A stretch of 38,107 nucleotides of DNA from JBMOLK01 sp049325575 (lineage in GTDB: Bacteria > Bacillota > Clostridia > Acetivibrionales > Acetivibrionaceae), in contig JBMOLK010000295.1 in NCBI GenBank assembly GCA_049325575.1, forward strand, positions 1 to 38,107. Direction: 5' to 3'. Position 1 is the stretch's first letter; every line of letters begins with the position of its first letter. Positions 15,427 through 23,970 of the stretch are shown piece by piece. Below the pieces are notes generated by a model, which saw only the letters and a program-made list of their open reading frames with translations, was not told the origin of the DNA and ran no database searches. The position numbers and the translations under genes were made by a program.

Positions 15427-15993
15427 ATGAAGATAGTAAAAGAAGCTCTAAGCTGGATGGCTCATATAACTATTGCTGTAATATGCGGTTTAGTCCTTAA
15501 TATATTTGTTTTACAACCAACCCAGGTTCAAGGGTCCTCCATGGAATCTACCTTGCATGAAAACGACAGGGTGATTATAAACAAGCTGATGCATACCTTC
15601 AGGTTCGAGCCTGATTATGGGGATATTGTTATTATTGACAGCCGCATCAACAGGCCGCGTACAATTAAGGATGATATAACAGACAGCCTTAAGTATAATG
15701 CAATAGCATATCTTATATCAGGGGATAAGGAAGAAATTTTTTGGATCAAAAGAGTTATAGGCAAGCCAGGAGACAAATTGGAGTTTAAGGAAGGAAAAGT
15801 ATTCAGGAACGGAGCAGCATTAGAGGAACCCTACATAAAGGAGTCAATGCATTTTATTTCGGATGAACCGGTTACTGTGCCCGAAGGCCAGATATTCGTT
15901 ATGGGAGATAATAGAAACCGCAGTCTGGACAGCCGACAGATCGGGTGCATCCCTATTGACCATGTAATAGGTAAATATATTTTCAAGTTTTGA
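15427..15993 (+). CDS. lepB: Signal peptidase I
   Basis: A 188-residue type I signal peptidase with one N-terminal membrane helix (about residues 11-29). The catalytic Ser38 is in QGSSMESTL, and the catalytic Lys108 is in WIKRVIGKPGD, followed by the VMGDNRNRSLDSR box near the C-terminus. It cleaves Sec signal peptides outside the membrane, and would process exported proteins such as the cellulases in this window. GGAGAGG lies upstream of ATG. A terminator follows. In Gram-positive usage it could be called sipS/lepB; paralogues elsewhere are likely. Confidence 0.92.
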   Translation: MKIVKEALSWMAHITIAVICGLVLNIFVLQPTQVQGSSMESTLHENDRVIINKLMHTFRFEPDYGDIVIIDSRINRPRTIKDDITDSLKYNAIAYLISGDKEEIFWIKRVIGKPGDKLEFKEGKVFRNGAALEEPYIKESMHFISDEPVTVPEGQIFVMGDNRNRSLDSRQIGCIPIDHVIGKYIFKF

Positions 15994-16010
15994 TAATAAT
16001 TTAAAGTATA

Positions 16011-16060
16011 AAAAGAAGGGACCTTAACAGCCTGTTCAGCTTGTTACTGTCCCTCTTTAT
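16011..16060. terminator. Terminator between lepB and the NUDIX gene
   Basis: AAAGAAGGGAC pairs with GTCCCTCTTT across a long loop with one bulge, followed by ATATTTAT. The minus strand has TTTTTAT after the stem, so it may serve both convergent genes. Confidence 0.55.
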
Positions 16061-16068
16061 ATTTATAA

Positions 16069-16494
16069 TTAGTTGACTGAATGTACCAACTCTCTGTATT
16101 TTCTAAAGGATAAGTTAATTAATGACTTATCCTGATTAGGCTCAATAAGGTTTATTGCTTCTTCTACTTTAACAAAACTGCCGCATTTTAAATTTTTGTC
16201 CTCCGGTAAATTCTCACTTTCATTAAGGGATTTCATTATATACCATGTTGTTTTGTTGCAGAACGGACTTTGACGTGTAATACAAGAGCATTCATAGTTG
16301 GTTTGGCCTGCTGGAGATACTATTTCGGCCGGTACACCGGACTCTTCCCTGATTTTTTTTAAAGCAACCTCATTTGCAAGTTCTCCATCGTGCATCATCT
16401 CCCTTGGAAGTACCCACTCGTTCTTATCATTTTTGACAAGAAGTACTTTGTCCCCTGAGAATACTACTCCGCCCACAAAGTTTCGAACTAACAT
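16069..16494 (-). CDS. NUDIX-domain protein with degenerate NUDIX box
   Basis: The start is ATG 16494, eight bases after AAAGGGG, giving 141 residues; a longer frame from GTG 16527 would place that ribosome site inside the gene. The fold signature is present (FVGGVVFSGDKVLLVKN, then WVLPREMM). In the NUDIX box the usual Gly is Glu and the usual Arg-Glu pair is Lys-Lys, while the metal-binding EESG is kept. A CSC...C cysteine group follows in the middle. Pyrophosphohydrolase activity is therefore uncertain, and a binding or regulatory role is possible. Confidence 0.75.
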   Translation of the reverse strand: MLVRNFVGGVVFSGDKVLLVKNDKNEWVLPREMMHDGELANEVALKKIREESGVPAEIVSPAGQTNYECSCITRQSPFCNKTTWYIMKSLNESENLPEDKNLKCGSFVKVEEAINLIEPNQDKSLINLSFRKYRELVHSVN

Positions 16495-16667
16495 AATAAA
16501 AACCCCTTTCATATTTAGATTTGACACCTTTTTAACCAGGTGGTATGGATATATATAAAATTTGTCTCTAACTTAGCAAAATTTTCATATATATATATTA
16601 TAATCCTATGATGGTAGTCTTTATTCGATTCTTTGTATAAATTATGGGCTATTATTCTATAGGGTGA

Positions 16668-18515
16668 CTAGTTTTGAGCAATATACTCCTTTATAGGGTC
16701 CATTTTTATTTTTTTCATCACTGCCTTTACTTCAGTTCCAGACTCACCATGATTCTGCTCAATTATTTTGCCATTCTCATATATATAAGGTATTATCCAG
16801 CCTTCACGATATGGTATGAACAGCCTGACTTCTGTTTCATCCGCGGGTAATATCCCGGAAATACCCTTTAACAGTTCATCCAGTCCCTTTCCGGTAACAG
16901 CAGATACTTCAAACACCTTACCGTCAGGATTTGTTATTGGTGCTCTGGTACTATCCTTTAACATATCTACCTTGTTTAATGCCATTATAATGGGCTTGTT
17001 TACAGCTCCAAGACTATCTAAAATGCTGTTTACAACCTGAATCTGTTCCTGTGCTTCCTCACTTGTAACATCAACTACGTGAACCAGTAAGTCTGCATAC
17101 ACGGCTTCCTCAAGGGTCGATTTAAAAGCTTCTATAAGCTCGTGAGGCAGCTTCCTTATAAATCCTACCGTATCAATAAGGAGAGCTTCCCTTCCGTCCG
17201 GAAGCTTCAAGCTTCTTGTAGTCGGGTCCAGGGTTGCAAAAAGTTTGTTTTCGGCAAACACATCGGTATTGCACAATCTGTTCATAAGAGTAGATTTTCC
17301 TACGTTTGTATATCCTACCAGGGCTATTGTGGGCATGGAGCTTCTGTCCCTGCTTTCACGAAGGAAGCTTCTTCTCTTTTCCACATCGTTAAGCTGTGAT
17401 TCAAGGAAGCTGATCCTTCTTCTTATATGCCTCCTGTCAACCTCCAGCTTCTTTTCTCCCGGCCCCCTGGTTCCTATACCCCCACCAAGCCGTGAAAGTT
17501 GATTGCCAAGGCCTATTAATCTTGAAACTCTATAATTCAGCTGTGCCAGCTCTACCTGGAGCTTACCTTCCCTTGAACGTGCCCTTTGGGCAAATATGTC
17601 CAAAATCAGGCTTGTTCTGTCTATTACCTTTACACCTACTACCTCTTCAATATTTCTGACCTGTGCTCCTGAAAGCTCATCATCAAAAATTATCAAGTTG
17701 GCATCTATGGCCTGACGGATAAGAGCAAGCTCTTCAACCTTTCCTCTGCCTATATAAAAAGCAGGATCCTTTACAGGCCTTTTTTGAAGTACCTTTTCCA
17801 AAACAACAGCACCCGCTGTGGAAGCCAGTTCTTCCAGCTCGTCTAGTGATCTCTCTCCTATACTTCTGCCTCCTATCATGCTTTGAGAGGAGGTGGTAAG
17901 TCCTACAAGTATGGCTCTTTCCACATCACCTTCATTGATATATACAGCCGACGACTTAAGCTTATCCATATCAAGTATCATGTCCCAAAGACAGTTTATC
18001 CTTTTATCACCATCATGAAAAGGCCCGTATACGTCTGATTTGCTGAATTCTCCCTTATCATCCCTCTTTGGAATTGCAGCATAAATCTCCGTCACCTTTC
18101 CATCCTTTGCACCAACTGCTACCATGGCATCCAATCTCAAATTTACCAGGGAGTTGATATCTACCAGCGATACCATTCCTTCTCCATTGGGATGGGTATG
18201 GATACACCTTATTCCTGACAGCTTTGATGAATTTCTCCTGCCTTCAACCTCTGGAAGTGAGACTGTGCTGCTGTCACCTATGCTTACATCTATAATATTT
18301 CCTTTTCTATTAACATATACGGCTATCTCACGGTTGATCTTTCCTGTCAAATCCGCCATTTTTGCAGACAGCTCCATGGGAAGAAAATCATCCTTTGAAA
18401 CCTGTATGTCAAAGAGCCCCTCTATTTCCGTGAGGAGTGAAGCTCTTAACGATTCTATATTTCCTTTAATATTAATACTATCCACCTCTATCTTAAGATT
18501 CTTTAAACAGAACAT
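16668..18515 (-). CDS. hflX: GTPase HflX with a JAMM-like N-terminal extension
   Basis: At 615 residues this is about 190 longer than E. coli HflX. Residues from about 198 match HflX: the N-domain (GRGKVEEL, DRTSLILDIFAQRAR), the glycine-rich linker GGGIGTRGPGE, and a G domain with GYTNVGKST (G1, about 401), DTVGF (G3) and NKVD (G4). HflX binds 50S subunits and splits or rescues stalled ribosomes. The extension carries C-IHTHP and SLVD, that is H106-x-H108-x7-S116-x2-D119, with a possible Glu63 in NREIAV: a full JAMM/MPN metalloprotease-like motif. The start codon is uncertain, since the ribosome site at ATG 18515 is weak. It is probably co-transcribed with the small gene 65 bp upstream. Confidence 0.92.
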   Translation of the reverse strand: MFCLKNLKIEVDSINIKGNIESLRASLLTEIEGLFDIQVSKDDFLPMELSAKMADLTGKINREIAVYVNRKGNIIDVSIGDSSTVSLPEVEGRRNSSKLSGIRCIHTHPNGEGMVSLVDINSLVNLRLDAMVAVGAKDGKVTEIYAAIPKRDDKGEFSKSDVYGPFHDGDKRINCLWDMILDMDKLKSSAVYINEGDVERAILVGLTTSSQSMIGGRSIGERSLDELEELASTAGAVVLEKVLQKRPVKDPAFYIGRGKVEELALIRQAIDANLIIFDDELSGAQVRNIEEVVGVKVIDRTSLILDIFAQRARSREGKLQVELAQLNYRVSRLIGLGNQLSRLGGGIGTRGPGEKKLEVDRRHIRRRISFLESQLNDVEKRRSFLRESRDRSSMPTIALVGYTNVGKSTLMNRLCNTDVFAENKLFATLDPTTRSLKLPDGREALLIDTVGFIRKLPHELIEAFKSTLEEAVYADLLVHVVDVTSEEAQEQIQVVNSILDSLGAVNKPIIMALNKVDMLKDSTRAPITNPDGKVFEVSAVTGKGLDELLKGISGILPADETEVRLFIPYREGWIIPYIYENGKIIEQNHGESGTEVKAVMKKIKMDPIKEYIAQN

Positions 18516-18580
18516 ACTCTTTTGTTTATATTATATAGTAAATATATCGAATACACTATAGTCAAAAAATCTCATGCCCT

Positions 18581-18817
18581 TCACTTTAGGGTCTCCACAA
18601 ACCACTTGTCATCGTCCAAAAAAAGGTATACTTCCTTGCCCTTTATCCTGCACCTGTACCTTATGCCTCTTCCTCCCGCCTTTAAGGATGCGGCTTTTGT
18701 TATATCAATAACTCTGTCAACACTAAACCTGCGCCCATCCTGCCATACTATTTCCAAGGGAATCTTTTCCCCCTGACTGGTAAATTGCACAATAACATCT
18801 ATAAATACTTTACCCAT
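18581..18817 (-). CDS. Small conserved protein associated with dinB
   Basis: I choose ATG 18815-18817, eight bases after AGGTGG, giving 78 residues; the frame continues upstream without a ribosome site. The sequence has several beta-like strands and conserved-looking GRRFSVDRVID, SLKAGGRGIRYRCRI and YLFLDDDKWFVE. I recall similar small proteins beside dinB genes in clostridia. The function is unknown. It lies 113 bp downstream of dinB on the same strand and 65 bp upstream of hflX, so it may be part of a LexA-controlled transcript. Confidence 0.65.
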   Translation of the reverse strand: MGKVFIDVIVQFTSQGEKIPLEIVWQDGRRFSVDRVIDITKAASLKAGGRGIRYRCRIKGKEVYLFLDDDKWFVETLK

Positions 18818-18930
18818 AAATCTTACCACCTGCATCATATTACTTGGGGTGCATTTTATACATTTGAAAAAAATTATGTACCCTATTACTTGGTACCACC
18901 ATGTCAATTTGCTTCAACTAGCGGGCATCA

Positions 18931-20178
18931 TCAGCCATTCCTAAAATAAGAGACAGGGAAAATAACATTGTCATGAGCAGGGTCGGCATTCAGCCGGTCA
19001 TCCTCAAGCATAAGGGCACGCTGAACCGAATAGTGCCCAAAACGCTCTCTTATTTTATCTACACAAGCATCAATAAGCTCAAGCTTTTGCCTTTTGCTTT
19101 CATCCAGGAATAAAGACAGCTGCGTATATGTACCACCTACTATAAGGTCTGTCACCCTTACCCCTAAAGCCCTTATATTTTTGGACCAATCCCATGATTT
19201 TAAGAATATCTCAAAGGACTTTTGGGCAATCTCTGATGTAGCATATGTATGGCACTCAAGCTGTCCCTGCCTGTCTATACCTTTAAGGTCTGTATCTTTT
19301 ATGCTTATCTGCACAGTCTTACCCTTAAGATTATGCCTCCTTAACCTTTCCCCTACGCTCTCCGAAAGTACATATATCAAAATTTTAACGTCCTCCTTTG
19401 ATATCAAATCTCTTGGGGTTGTGAGAGAGTTGCCTATACCCTTTACCGACCCCTCATAATCCATTTTGGCAACAGGGCTAAAGTCATAGCCGTTTGCAAA
19501 ATTCCACAAGGTGCTGCCCCATTTACCCATTTGCCTTACTAAAAAACTTGGAGAACACTCCGCCAGATCCCCAATAGTAAATATAGACAAGCTGTTTAGC
19601 TTCCTTCTGGTTGCCCGGCCCACATAAAGAAGCTCTCCCACCGGAAGTCTCCATACTTTCTCCCTGAAGTTATCTTCTGTAATGACCGTCACTGCATCAG
19701 GTTTTCTCATATCTGAGCCAAGCTTTGCAAAAATTTTATTATAGCTTACACCTATAGATACAGTTACACCCAGCTCTTCTTTTATCCTCTTTCTTATTTC
19801 CTCTGCTATTTTAGGCCCTTCTCCGAAAAGCAGGGAGCTTTCGCTGACATCCATCCAGCATTCGTCTATGCCGAAGGACTCTATCCTGTCGGTATAATAC
19901 TGATAAATCTCCCGGGCATACTTTGAAAACTTAAGATACAATGAATAGTTGGGATTAACCGTAACAAGGCCGGGACACTTGCTCCTTGCCTCCCACGTAG
20001 CCTCACCCGTCCTGACGCCATACTTTTTTGCTATATAGTTTTTGGCAAGAACTATACCGTGTCTGTCCTCTGCACACCCACATACAGCAACAGGCTTGTT
20101 CCGGAGCTCCGGGTTGTAAAGGCATTCCACACTGGCATAGAAATTATTAAGGTCGCAGTGAAGAATTACTTTATTCAT
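18931..20178 (-). CDS. dinB: DNA polymerase IV (Y family, DinB/UmuC)
   Basis: A 415-residue translesion polymerase. Catalytic carboxylates are seen in HCDLNNFYASVE (start) and FGIDECWMDVSES (about residues 100-112). The thumb (about 170-230) and little-finger domain (about 240-350) follow. The DECW form rather than DEAY is common in the Gram-positive UmuC-like branch. It copies damaged DNA without proofreading. AAGGTGG precedes ATG, and a perfect palindromic LexA site lies 19 bp upstream of the start, so it should be SOS-induced. The C-terminal 40 residues carry no obvious clamp-binding motif that I can assign with confidence. Confidence 0.93.
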   Translation of the reverse strand: MNKVILHCDLNNFYASVECLYNPELRNKPVAVCGCAEDRHGIVLAKNYIAKKYGVRTGEATWEARSKCPGLVTVNPNYSLYLKFSKYAREIYQYYTDRIESFGIDECWMDVSESSLLFGEGPKIAEEIRKRIKEELGVTVSIGVSYNKIFAKLGSDMRKPDAVTVITEDNFREKVWRLPVGELLYVGRATRRKLNSLSIFTIGDLAECSPSFLVRQMGKWGSTLWNFANGYDFSPVAKMDYEGSVKGIGNSLTTPRDLISKEDVKILIYVLSESVGERLRRHNLKGKTVQISIKDTDLKGIDRQGQLECHTYATSEIAQKSFEIFLKSWDWSKNIRALGVRVTDLIVGGTYTQLSLFLDESKRQKLELIDACVDKIRERFGHYSVQRALMLEDDRLNADPAHDNVIFPVSYFRNG

Positions 20179-20196
20179 AAAACCACCTTCTTAAAT

Positions 20197-20210
20197 CGAA
20201 CATATGTTCG
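20197..20210. promoter_or_regulatory. LexA (SOS) operator
   Basis: CGAACATATGTTCG is a perfect palindrome and matches the Gram-positive SOS box CGAACRNRYGTTYG at every position. It lies 19 bp upstream of the dinB start codon and 145 bp upstream of the divergent hydrolase gene. Confidence 0.92.
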
Positions 20211-20354
20211 TAATTATATTATAAGGCAGGCAAATTTTATTGTAAAGGCCAATTTTTTATTGTATCAATTCTTGAATAGATTTGGCATACTATATTATAA
20301 TTATATTAAGTGCTGGAAAATAAATGTTTTTAAAGTAAGCGCAGGTTGTGAAGT

Positions 20355-21041
20355 ATGGATCATAAAACAGGATGCCTTATAATACATGGTTTTTGCGGAA
20401 ACACAAGTGAGATAGAAACTCTAAGCCGCTATCTGTCAGATAAGGGCTTTATAACACTCTGTCCCGTGCTAAAAGGCCATACAGGGGACAGGAGGGCATT
20501 ATCCCGGTCAAATTACAAGGACTGGATAAGTTCCGCCGAAGAAGGCCTCAAATACCTTCTTAAAGATTGCCATAAAGTTGTTATAATAGGGTTTTCCATG
20601 GGTGGACTTATTGCCGCAGATCTTGCTCTTAGATATAAGGTCCTTGGGATGGTTACACTTAATACACCAATATATTACTGGGATATTGGAAGAGTCTTTC
20701 GCAACATTATAAACGATTTAAAATCAAAGAATTTTTCCAATGTAAAACGGTATAAAAGTTCTATCTTCCGTACACCTTTCCCGGCATTGATCAATTTTAG
20801 AATCCTCCTTCAAAAAGCAAGACCAAAGCTAAGAAAAGTCAGCTGTCCCATATTTATAGCCCAGGGCCTGCTTGATGATGCAGTCCGCTATCAAAGTGCA
20901 GATTATATATTTAAATACACATCCTCCCAAAGGAAAACCGTTAAGTACTATAAAAATTCAAATCATCTTATATGCCTTGGTACTGACAGCAGCCAACTTT
21001 TCAGTGATATAGAAAACTTCCTAAGGGATATTGAGAAATAA
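20355..21041 (+). CDS. Alpha/beta hydrolase (carboxylesterase/monoacylglycerol lipase type)
   Basis: A 228-residue cytosolic hydrolase. HGFCGNTSE near the start is the oxyanion loop, GFSMGG (about residues 79-84) holds the nucleophilic Ser, and AQGLLDDAV and NSNHLI supply the likely Asp and His. Length and motifs resemble the Est30 type of small carboxylesterase. The substrate is unknown. The ribosome site is weak (AGGTTGTGAAGT). It is divergent from dinB, and its 3' end is 16 bp from the convergent oxoamine synthase gene. Confidence 0.82.
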   Translation: MDHKTGCLIIHGFCGNTSEIETLSRYLSDKGFITLCPVLKGHTGDRRALSRSNYKDWISSAEEGLKYLLKDCHKVVIIGFSMGGLIAADLALRYKVLGMVTLNTPIYYWDIGRVFRNIINDLKSKNFSNVKRYKSSIFRTPFPALINFRILLQKARPKLRKVSCPIFIAQGLLDDAVRYQSADYIFKYTSSQRKTVKYYKNSNHLICLGTDSSQLFSDIENFLRDIEK

Positions 21042-21057
21042 GAATAACCGCTACTAC

Positions 21058-22326
21058 TTATATAACCCTTTTTTTATTTCCAATAATACCAAACTCCCTT
21101 CCCACATCCTCCAAAGCATTTAACGTCTTATCCAGATGTTCTCTTGTATGGCATGACATCACACTCATTCTGATCCTGGAAAGCCTTTTAGGTACTGCAG
21201 GATATAAAACAGGATTTACGTAAATATCCAACTCATGAAGACGTCTGCACATTTCCCTTACTTTGTAATCGTTTCCTATTATTATTGGAAATATTGCGGT
21301 CTCAGAGCTGCCCATATAAAACTTGAGGTCCTTAAGCCTTTTCCTGAAATAATTTATATTTTCCCACAATTTCTCTTTATGTGAAGGCTCACTTTCAATT
21401 ACATTTATTGCTTCAATCAAGGATGCAGCAACCTGGGGAGTCATGGCAGTAGAAAACATATAGGGTCTTGAATAAAAACTAAGAAGCTCAACCAGTTCTT
21501 TTTTTGAAGCAATAAATCCTCCAACCCCTCCTAAGGCTTTCGAAAATGTTCCTGCCACTATATCCACCTTGCCTTCGACGCCGCAGTGTTCCGGTGTCCC
21601 TCTGCCGTTTTTTCCTATGACACCTGTGGCGTGGGCTTCATCTACCATAACATATGCCTCGTAGTGCCCTGCTATATCTACTATCCTGTCAAGAGGGGCT
21701 ATATCACCATCCATTGAGTATACACCGTCAACTACAACAAGCTTGGTTCTGTATTTGTCCTTTACCCTTTTTAGGGTGTTTTCCAGGTAATCTGTATCAT
21801 TGTGTTTAAAATACTTTATATTGGTGTTTTTGCACCCGTCAATAATGCTTGCGTGTACCAGCATATCAAGAACAGCCACATCTTCTTCCTGAAGCAGTGA
21901 AAGGAGAGTCCCTGCATTGGACCCGAAACCGGAAGTATATATAATTGCCGCCTCGCATCCTTTAAACCTTGCAATTTTTTCCTCAAGTTCAATATGTATA
22001 TCCAGTGTTCCACCCAGGAGGGGTACACTTCCTGCTCCCGCCCCATACTTTTCAAGAGCCTCTCTTCCCGCTTTTACCACCCTTGGATGCCTGGTTAGAT
22101 TCAAATAGTCATTTGAAGCCAGGTAAATCATTTCCCTTATGTTGCCGGTATACCTGTCTATAACTCTTCTTACAGGACCTGATCCATCAATGGCTACTCT
22201 CTTATACTGCATATGATGCTTACTTGTAAAATCCTCCAGAAATTCATGGTATTTTCCCGCTCTTCCCATAATATCAAGGTCCGGTGTATGCAAAAAGTCA
22301 GCCATGCTTAAGTTAGTTGAGTCCAT
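21058..22326 (-). CDS. Alpha-oxoamine synthase (glycine C-acetyltransferase / AONS type)
   Basis: The start is ATG 22324-22326, right after GGAGGGG, giving 422 residues; 21 further upstream codons lack a ribosome site. It is a PLP-dependent fold type I enzyme: SNDYLNLTRHPRV, GAGAGSVPLLGGT, DEAHATG and the PLP Lys in GTFSKALGG. The family condenses an amino acid with an acyl-CoA: glycine with acetyl-CoA (2-amino-3-ketobutyrate ligase) or alanine with pimeloyl-CoA (BioF). A threonine-degrading pair with the neighbouring dehydrogenase is conceivable. The first 60 residues extend beyond typical BioF/Kbl, and no biotin gene is nearby, so the acyl donor is open. Confidence 0.8.
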   Translation of the reverse strand: MDSTNLSMADFLHTPDLDIMGRAGKYHEFLEDFTSKHHMQYKRVAIDGSGPVRRVIDRYTGNIREMIYLASNDYLNLTRHPRVVKAGREALEKYGAGAGSVPLLGGTLDIHIELEEKIARFKGCEAAIIYTSGFGSNAGTLLSLLQEEDVAVLDMLVHASIIDGCKNTNIKYFKHNDTDYLENTLKRVKDKYRTKLVVVDGVYSMDGDIAPLDRIVDIAGHYEAYVMVDEAHATGVIGKNGRGTPEHCGVEGKVDIVAGTFSKALGGVGGFIASKKELVELLSFYSRPYMFSTAMTPQVAASLIEAINVIESEPSHKEKLWENINYFRKRLKDLKFYMGSSETAIFPIIIGNDYKVREMCRRLHELDIYVNPVLYPAVPKRLSRIRMSVMSCHTREHLDKTLNALEDVGREFGIIGNKKRVI

Positions 22327-22439
22327 TTTTCCCCTCCAAAGCATTACACAAGTAATAGAGAAACCTGATAAGCCTTGTATCCATATCAAGTTAGCAAAGT
22401 AAAATATGTATTTCTTATACTATAGTTTATTCAAACTCT

Positions 22440-22464
22440 AAAAACTTAGAATTTAAATTCTAAG
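22440..22464 (-). terminator. Terminator overlapping the alcohol dehydrogenase stop codon
   Basis: CTTAGAATTTAAATTCTAAG is a perfect 20-bp palindrome that includes the TAG stop, followed on the minus strand by TTTTT. It argues that the dehydrogenase and the oxoamine synthase are not simply one transcript. Confidence 0.65.
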
Positions 22465-23674
22465 GCATAAGCAGGACTTTTATCGACTTGTACTTTCCTT
22501 TTCCTGCTGCAGTCTCTATAGCCTGCCTGTAATCTTCAAGACTAAAAACATGGGTTATCAAGGGTGAAGTGTCTATTTTACCTGAAGAAAGCATATCAAG
22601 TCCTATCCTGAAAGTTCTCTCCCTTATACCGTTAAAGTCATCCGACCCGTAGCAGTATGTACCTTTTAAGTTTATCTCCTTAAACCACACCAGCGTCCAG
22701 TCCATGCTTATGTTGGCAGCAAGTCCTACAAGTACTAGCGTACCTCCCGATCTAATGAATCTTACCGAATCCCGTATACTTCTTTGGGAGCCTGCGCAGT
22801 CAAATACCTTGTCATATCCTCCGATGATATACTTCTCTCCCAGCATGGGCTTATACACTCTTCCCCCTGTCACCTTTGCCACTTCTTCCTCCATGCTCAT
22901 ATCATTTGAGTAAATCACATGGTCCGCTCCATATTTTTTTGCGAGCTCCCCTTGAAACATGTGGCGGGCAACAACGGATATATATGCCCTAGACCCCATT
23001 GCTCTTAGCACCGCTACTGCCAGAAGACCTATAATCCCCATACCTATTATAAGAACCTTCTCATTATCCTTAGGAAGGCTTCCGAGTACAGGATGAATGG
23101 CTGAACATAAGGGGTCTGTCAGAACTGCCTGCTCATCACTTAGACTATCGGGTACTTTAAAAAGCTGTGAACTGTGTGCAGTGTAGTACTCCCCCCAACT
23201 GCCCCCCGTATCCCCGCAGGTTCCCATCATAGTTCCGGCTTCAAGTCTACCCCTTGAAAAATTGCTGCAAAGGTTTGTGTCTCCTTTCAGGCAGCTAGGG
23301 CACTTATTAAGACCTCTTGACTCACAGGAAAGAATACTGTCCGCTACAACCCGGTCTCCTACTTCAAATCCTTTAACAGCTTTGCCTTTTTCCACGATTA
23401 CTCCCACATTTTCATGGCCTATTACGAACTTCTTTGATACAAAGGGAGAAAGAGTTGGAGTATCATGGAGGAACACGAGATTTATATCACTGCCGCATAT
23501 TCCTCCGTAAGTAGTCCTGATCTTGACCCAGTCCTCACCCGGAAGCTTTGGTTCACTTATGTTTTCAAGCCTTACACATGATAGCCCCCCATAATGAAGC
23601 TTTTTATTTATTTTACCTGCCGACAGGGTAAATAGATATCTTAAAAGTCCGGCATCAAAGGTCACTGCTTTCAT
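22460..23674 (-). CDS. Zinc-dependent medium-chain alcohol dehydrogenase
   Basis: A 404-residue medium-chain dehydrogenase. Catalytic zinc ligands are seen in GGICGSD (Cys) and GHENVG (His-Glu). A structural-zinc-like lobe has four Cys with an unusual C-x7-C-x2-C-x7-C spacing (the family norm is C-x2-C-x2-C-x7-C). The nucleotide-binding Rossmann motif is GMGIIG. A 40-residue N-terminal portion precedes the usual GroES-like start. By family, it oxidises a secondary alcohol or polyol with NAD(P). Its neighbour, the oxoamine synthase, would fit a threonine dehydrogenase role, but the sequence is not a clear Tdh, so this stays a guess. Confidence 0.82.
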   Translation of the reverse strand: MKAVTFDAGLLRYLFTLSAGKINKKLHYGGLSCVRLENISEPKLPGEDWVKIRTTYGGICGSDINLVFLHDTPTLSPFVSKKFVIGHENVGVIVEKGKAVKGFEVGDRVVADSILSCESRGLNKCPSCLKGDTNLCSNFSRGRLEAGTMMGTCGDTGGSWGEYYTAHSSQLFKVPDSLSDEQAVLTDPLCSAIHPVLGSLPKDNEKVLIIGMGIIGLLAVAVLRAMGSRAYISVVARHMFQGELAKKYGADHVIYSNDMSMEEEVAKVTGGRVYKPMLGEKYIIGGYDKVFDCAGSQRSIRDSVRFIRSGGTLVLVGLAANISMDWTLVWFKEINLKGTYCYGSDDFNGIRERTFRIGLDMLSSGKIDTSPLITHVFSLEDYRQAIETAAGKGKYKSIKVLLMP

Positions 23675-23816
23675 GAATAAAGCCCCTCTTCCCTATTACA
23701 ACAATCTACATTTTACCATTATATGCCACTAAAATTAGAATATTCATGTCCTGCACTTTTTTACACTACAAAAGTGTACTCAAAATTTTATTAATTTTTT
23801 AATTTTTTTGCATAAT

Positions 23817-23846
23817 ACCCCCAAAAAAAATTTGATTTTTTTCGAA
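23817..23846 (+). promoter_or_regulatory. Candidate sigma-I-type promoter
   Basis: ACCCCC followed by a run of eight As, then CGAATA 20 bp on (CGAA at 23843-23846), resembles SigI promoters (ACCCCC/CGAA) known from Bacillus and from the RsgI-controlled cellulosome regulators of A. thermocellus. The spacing rule is from memory, so this is a candidate only. Confidence 0.4.
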
Positions 23847-23864
23847 TATATTTATTGCAAGATT

Positions 23865-23894
23865 TTGAGTACAACTTTTAGGTATATGTATAAA
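23865..23894 (+). promoter_or_regulatory. Candidate sigma-A promoter
   Basis: TTGAGT (23865-23870), an 18-bp spacer ending in TG, then TATAAA (23889-23894), about 76 bp before the start codon of the exported protein gene. Confidence 0.45.
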
Positions 23895-23970
23895 GTAAAA
23901 AGTAATATTACTTAAGTATTTTATATGCAGTTTTACTTTTTTATCAAACAAATTACAAGGAGGCATTAAG

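Noticed and set aside
22326..22389. Upstream extension of the oxoamine synthase (63 bp)
   Set aside because: The added codons contain the GGAGGGG ribosome site of the downstream ATG and no conserved residues.
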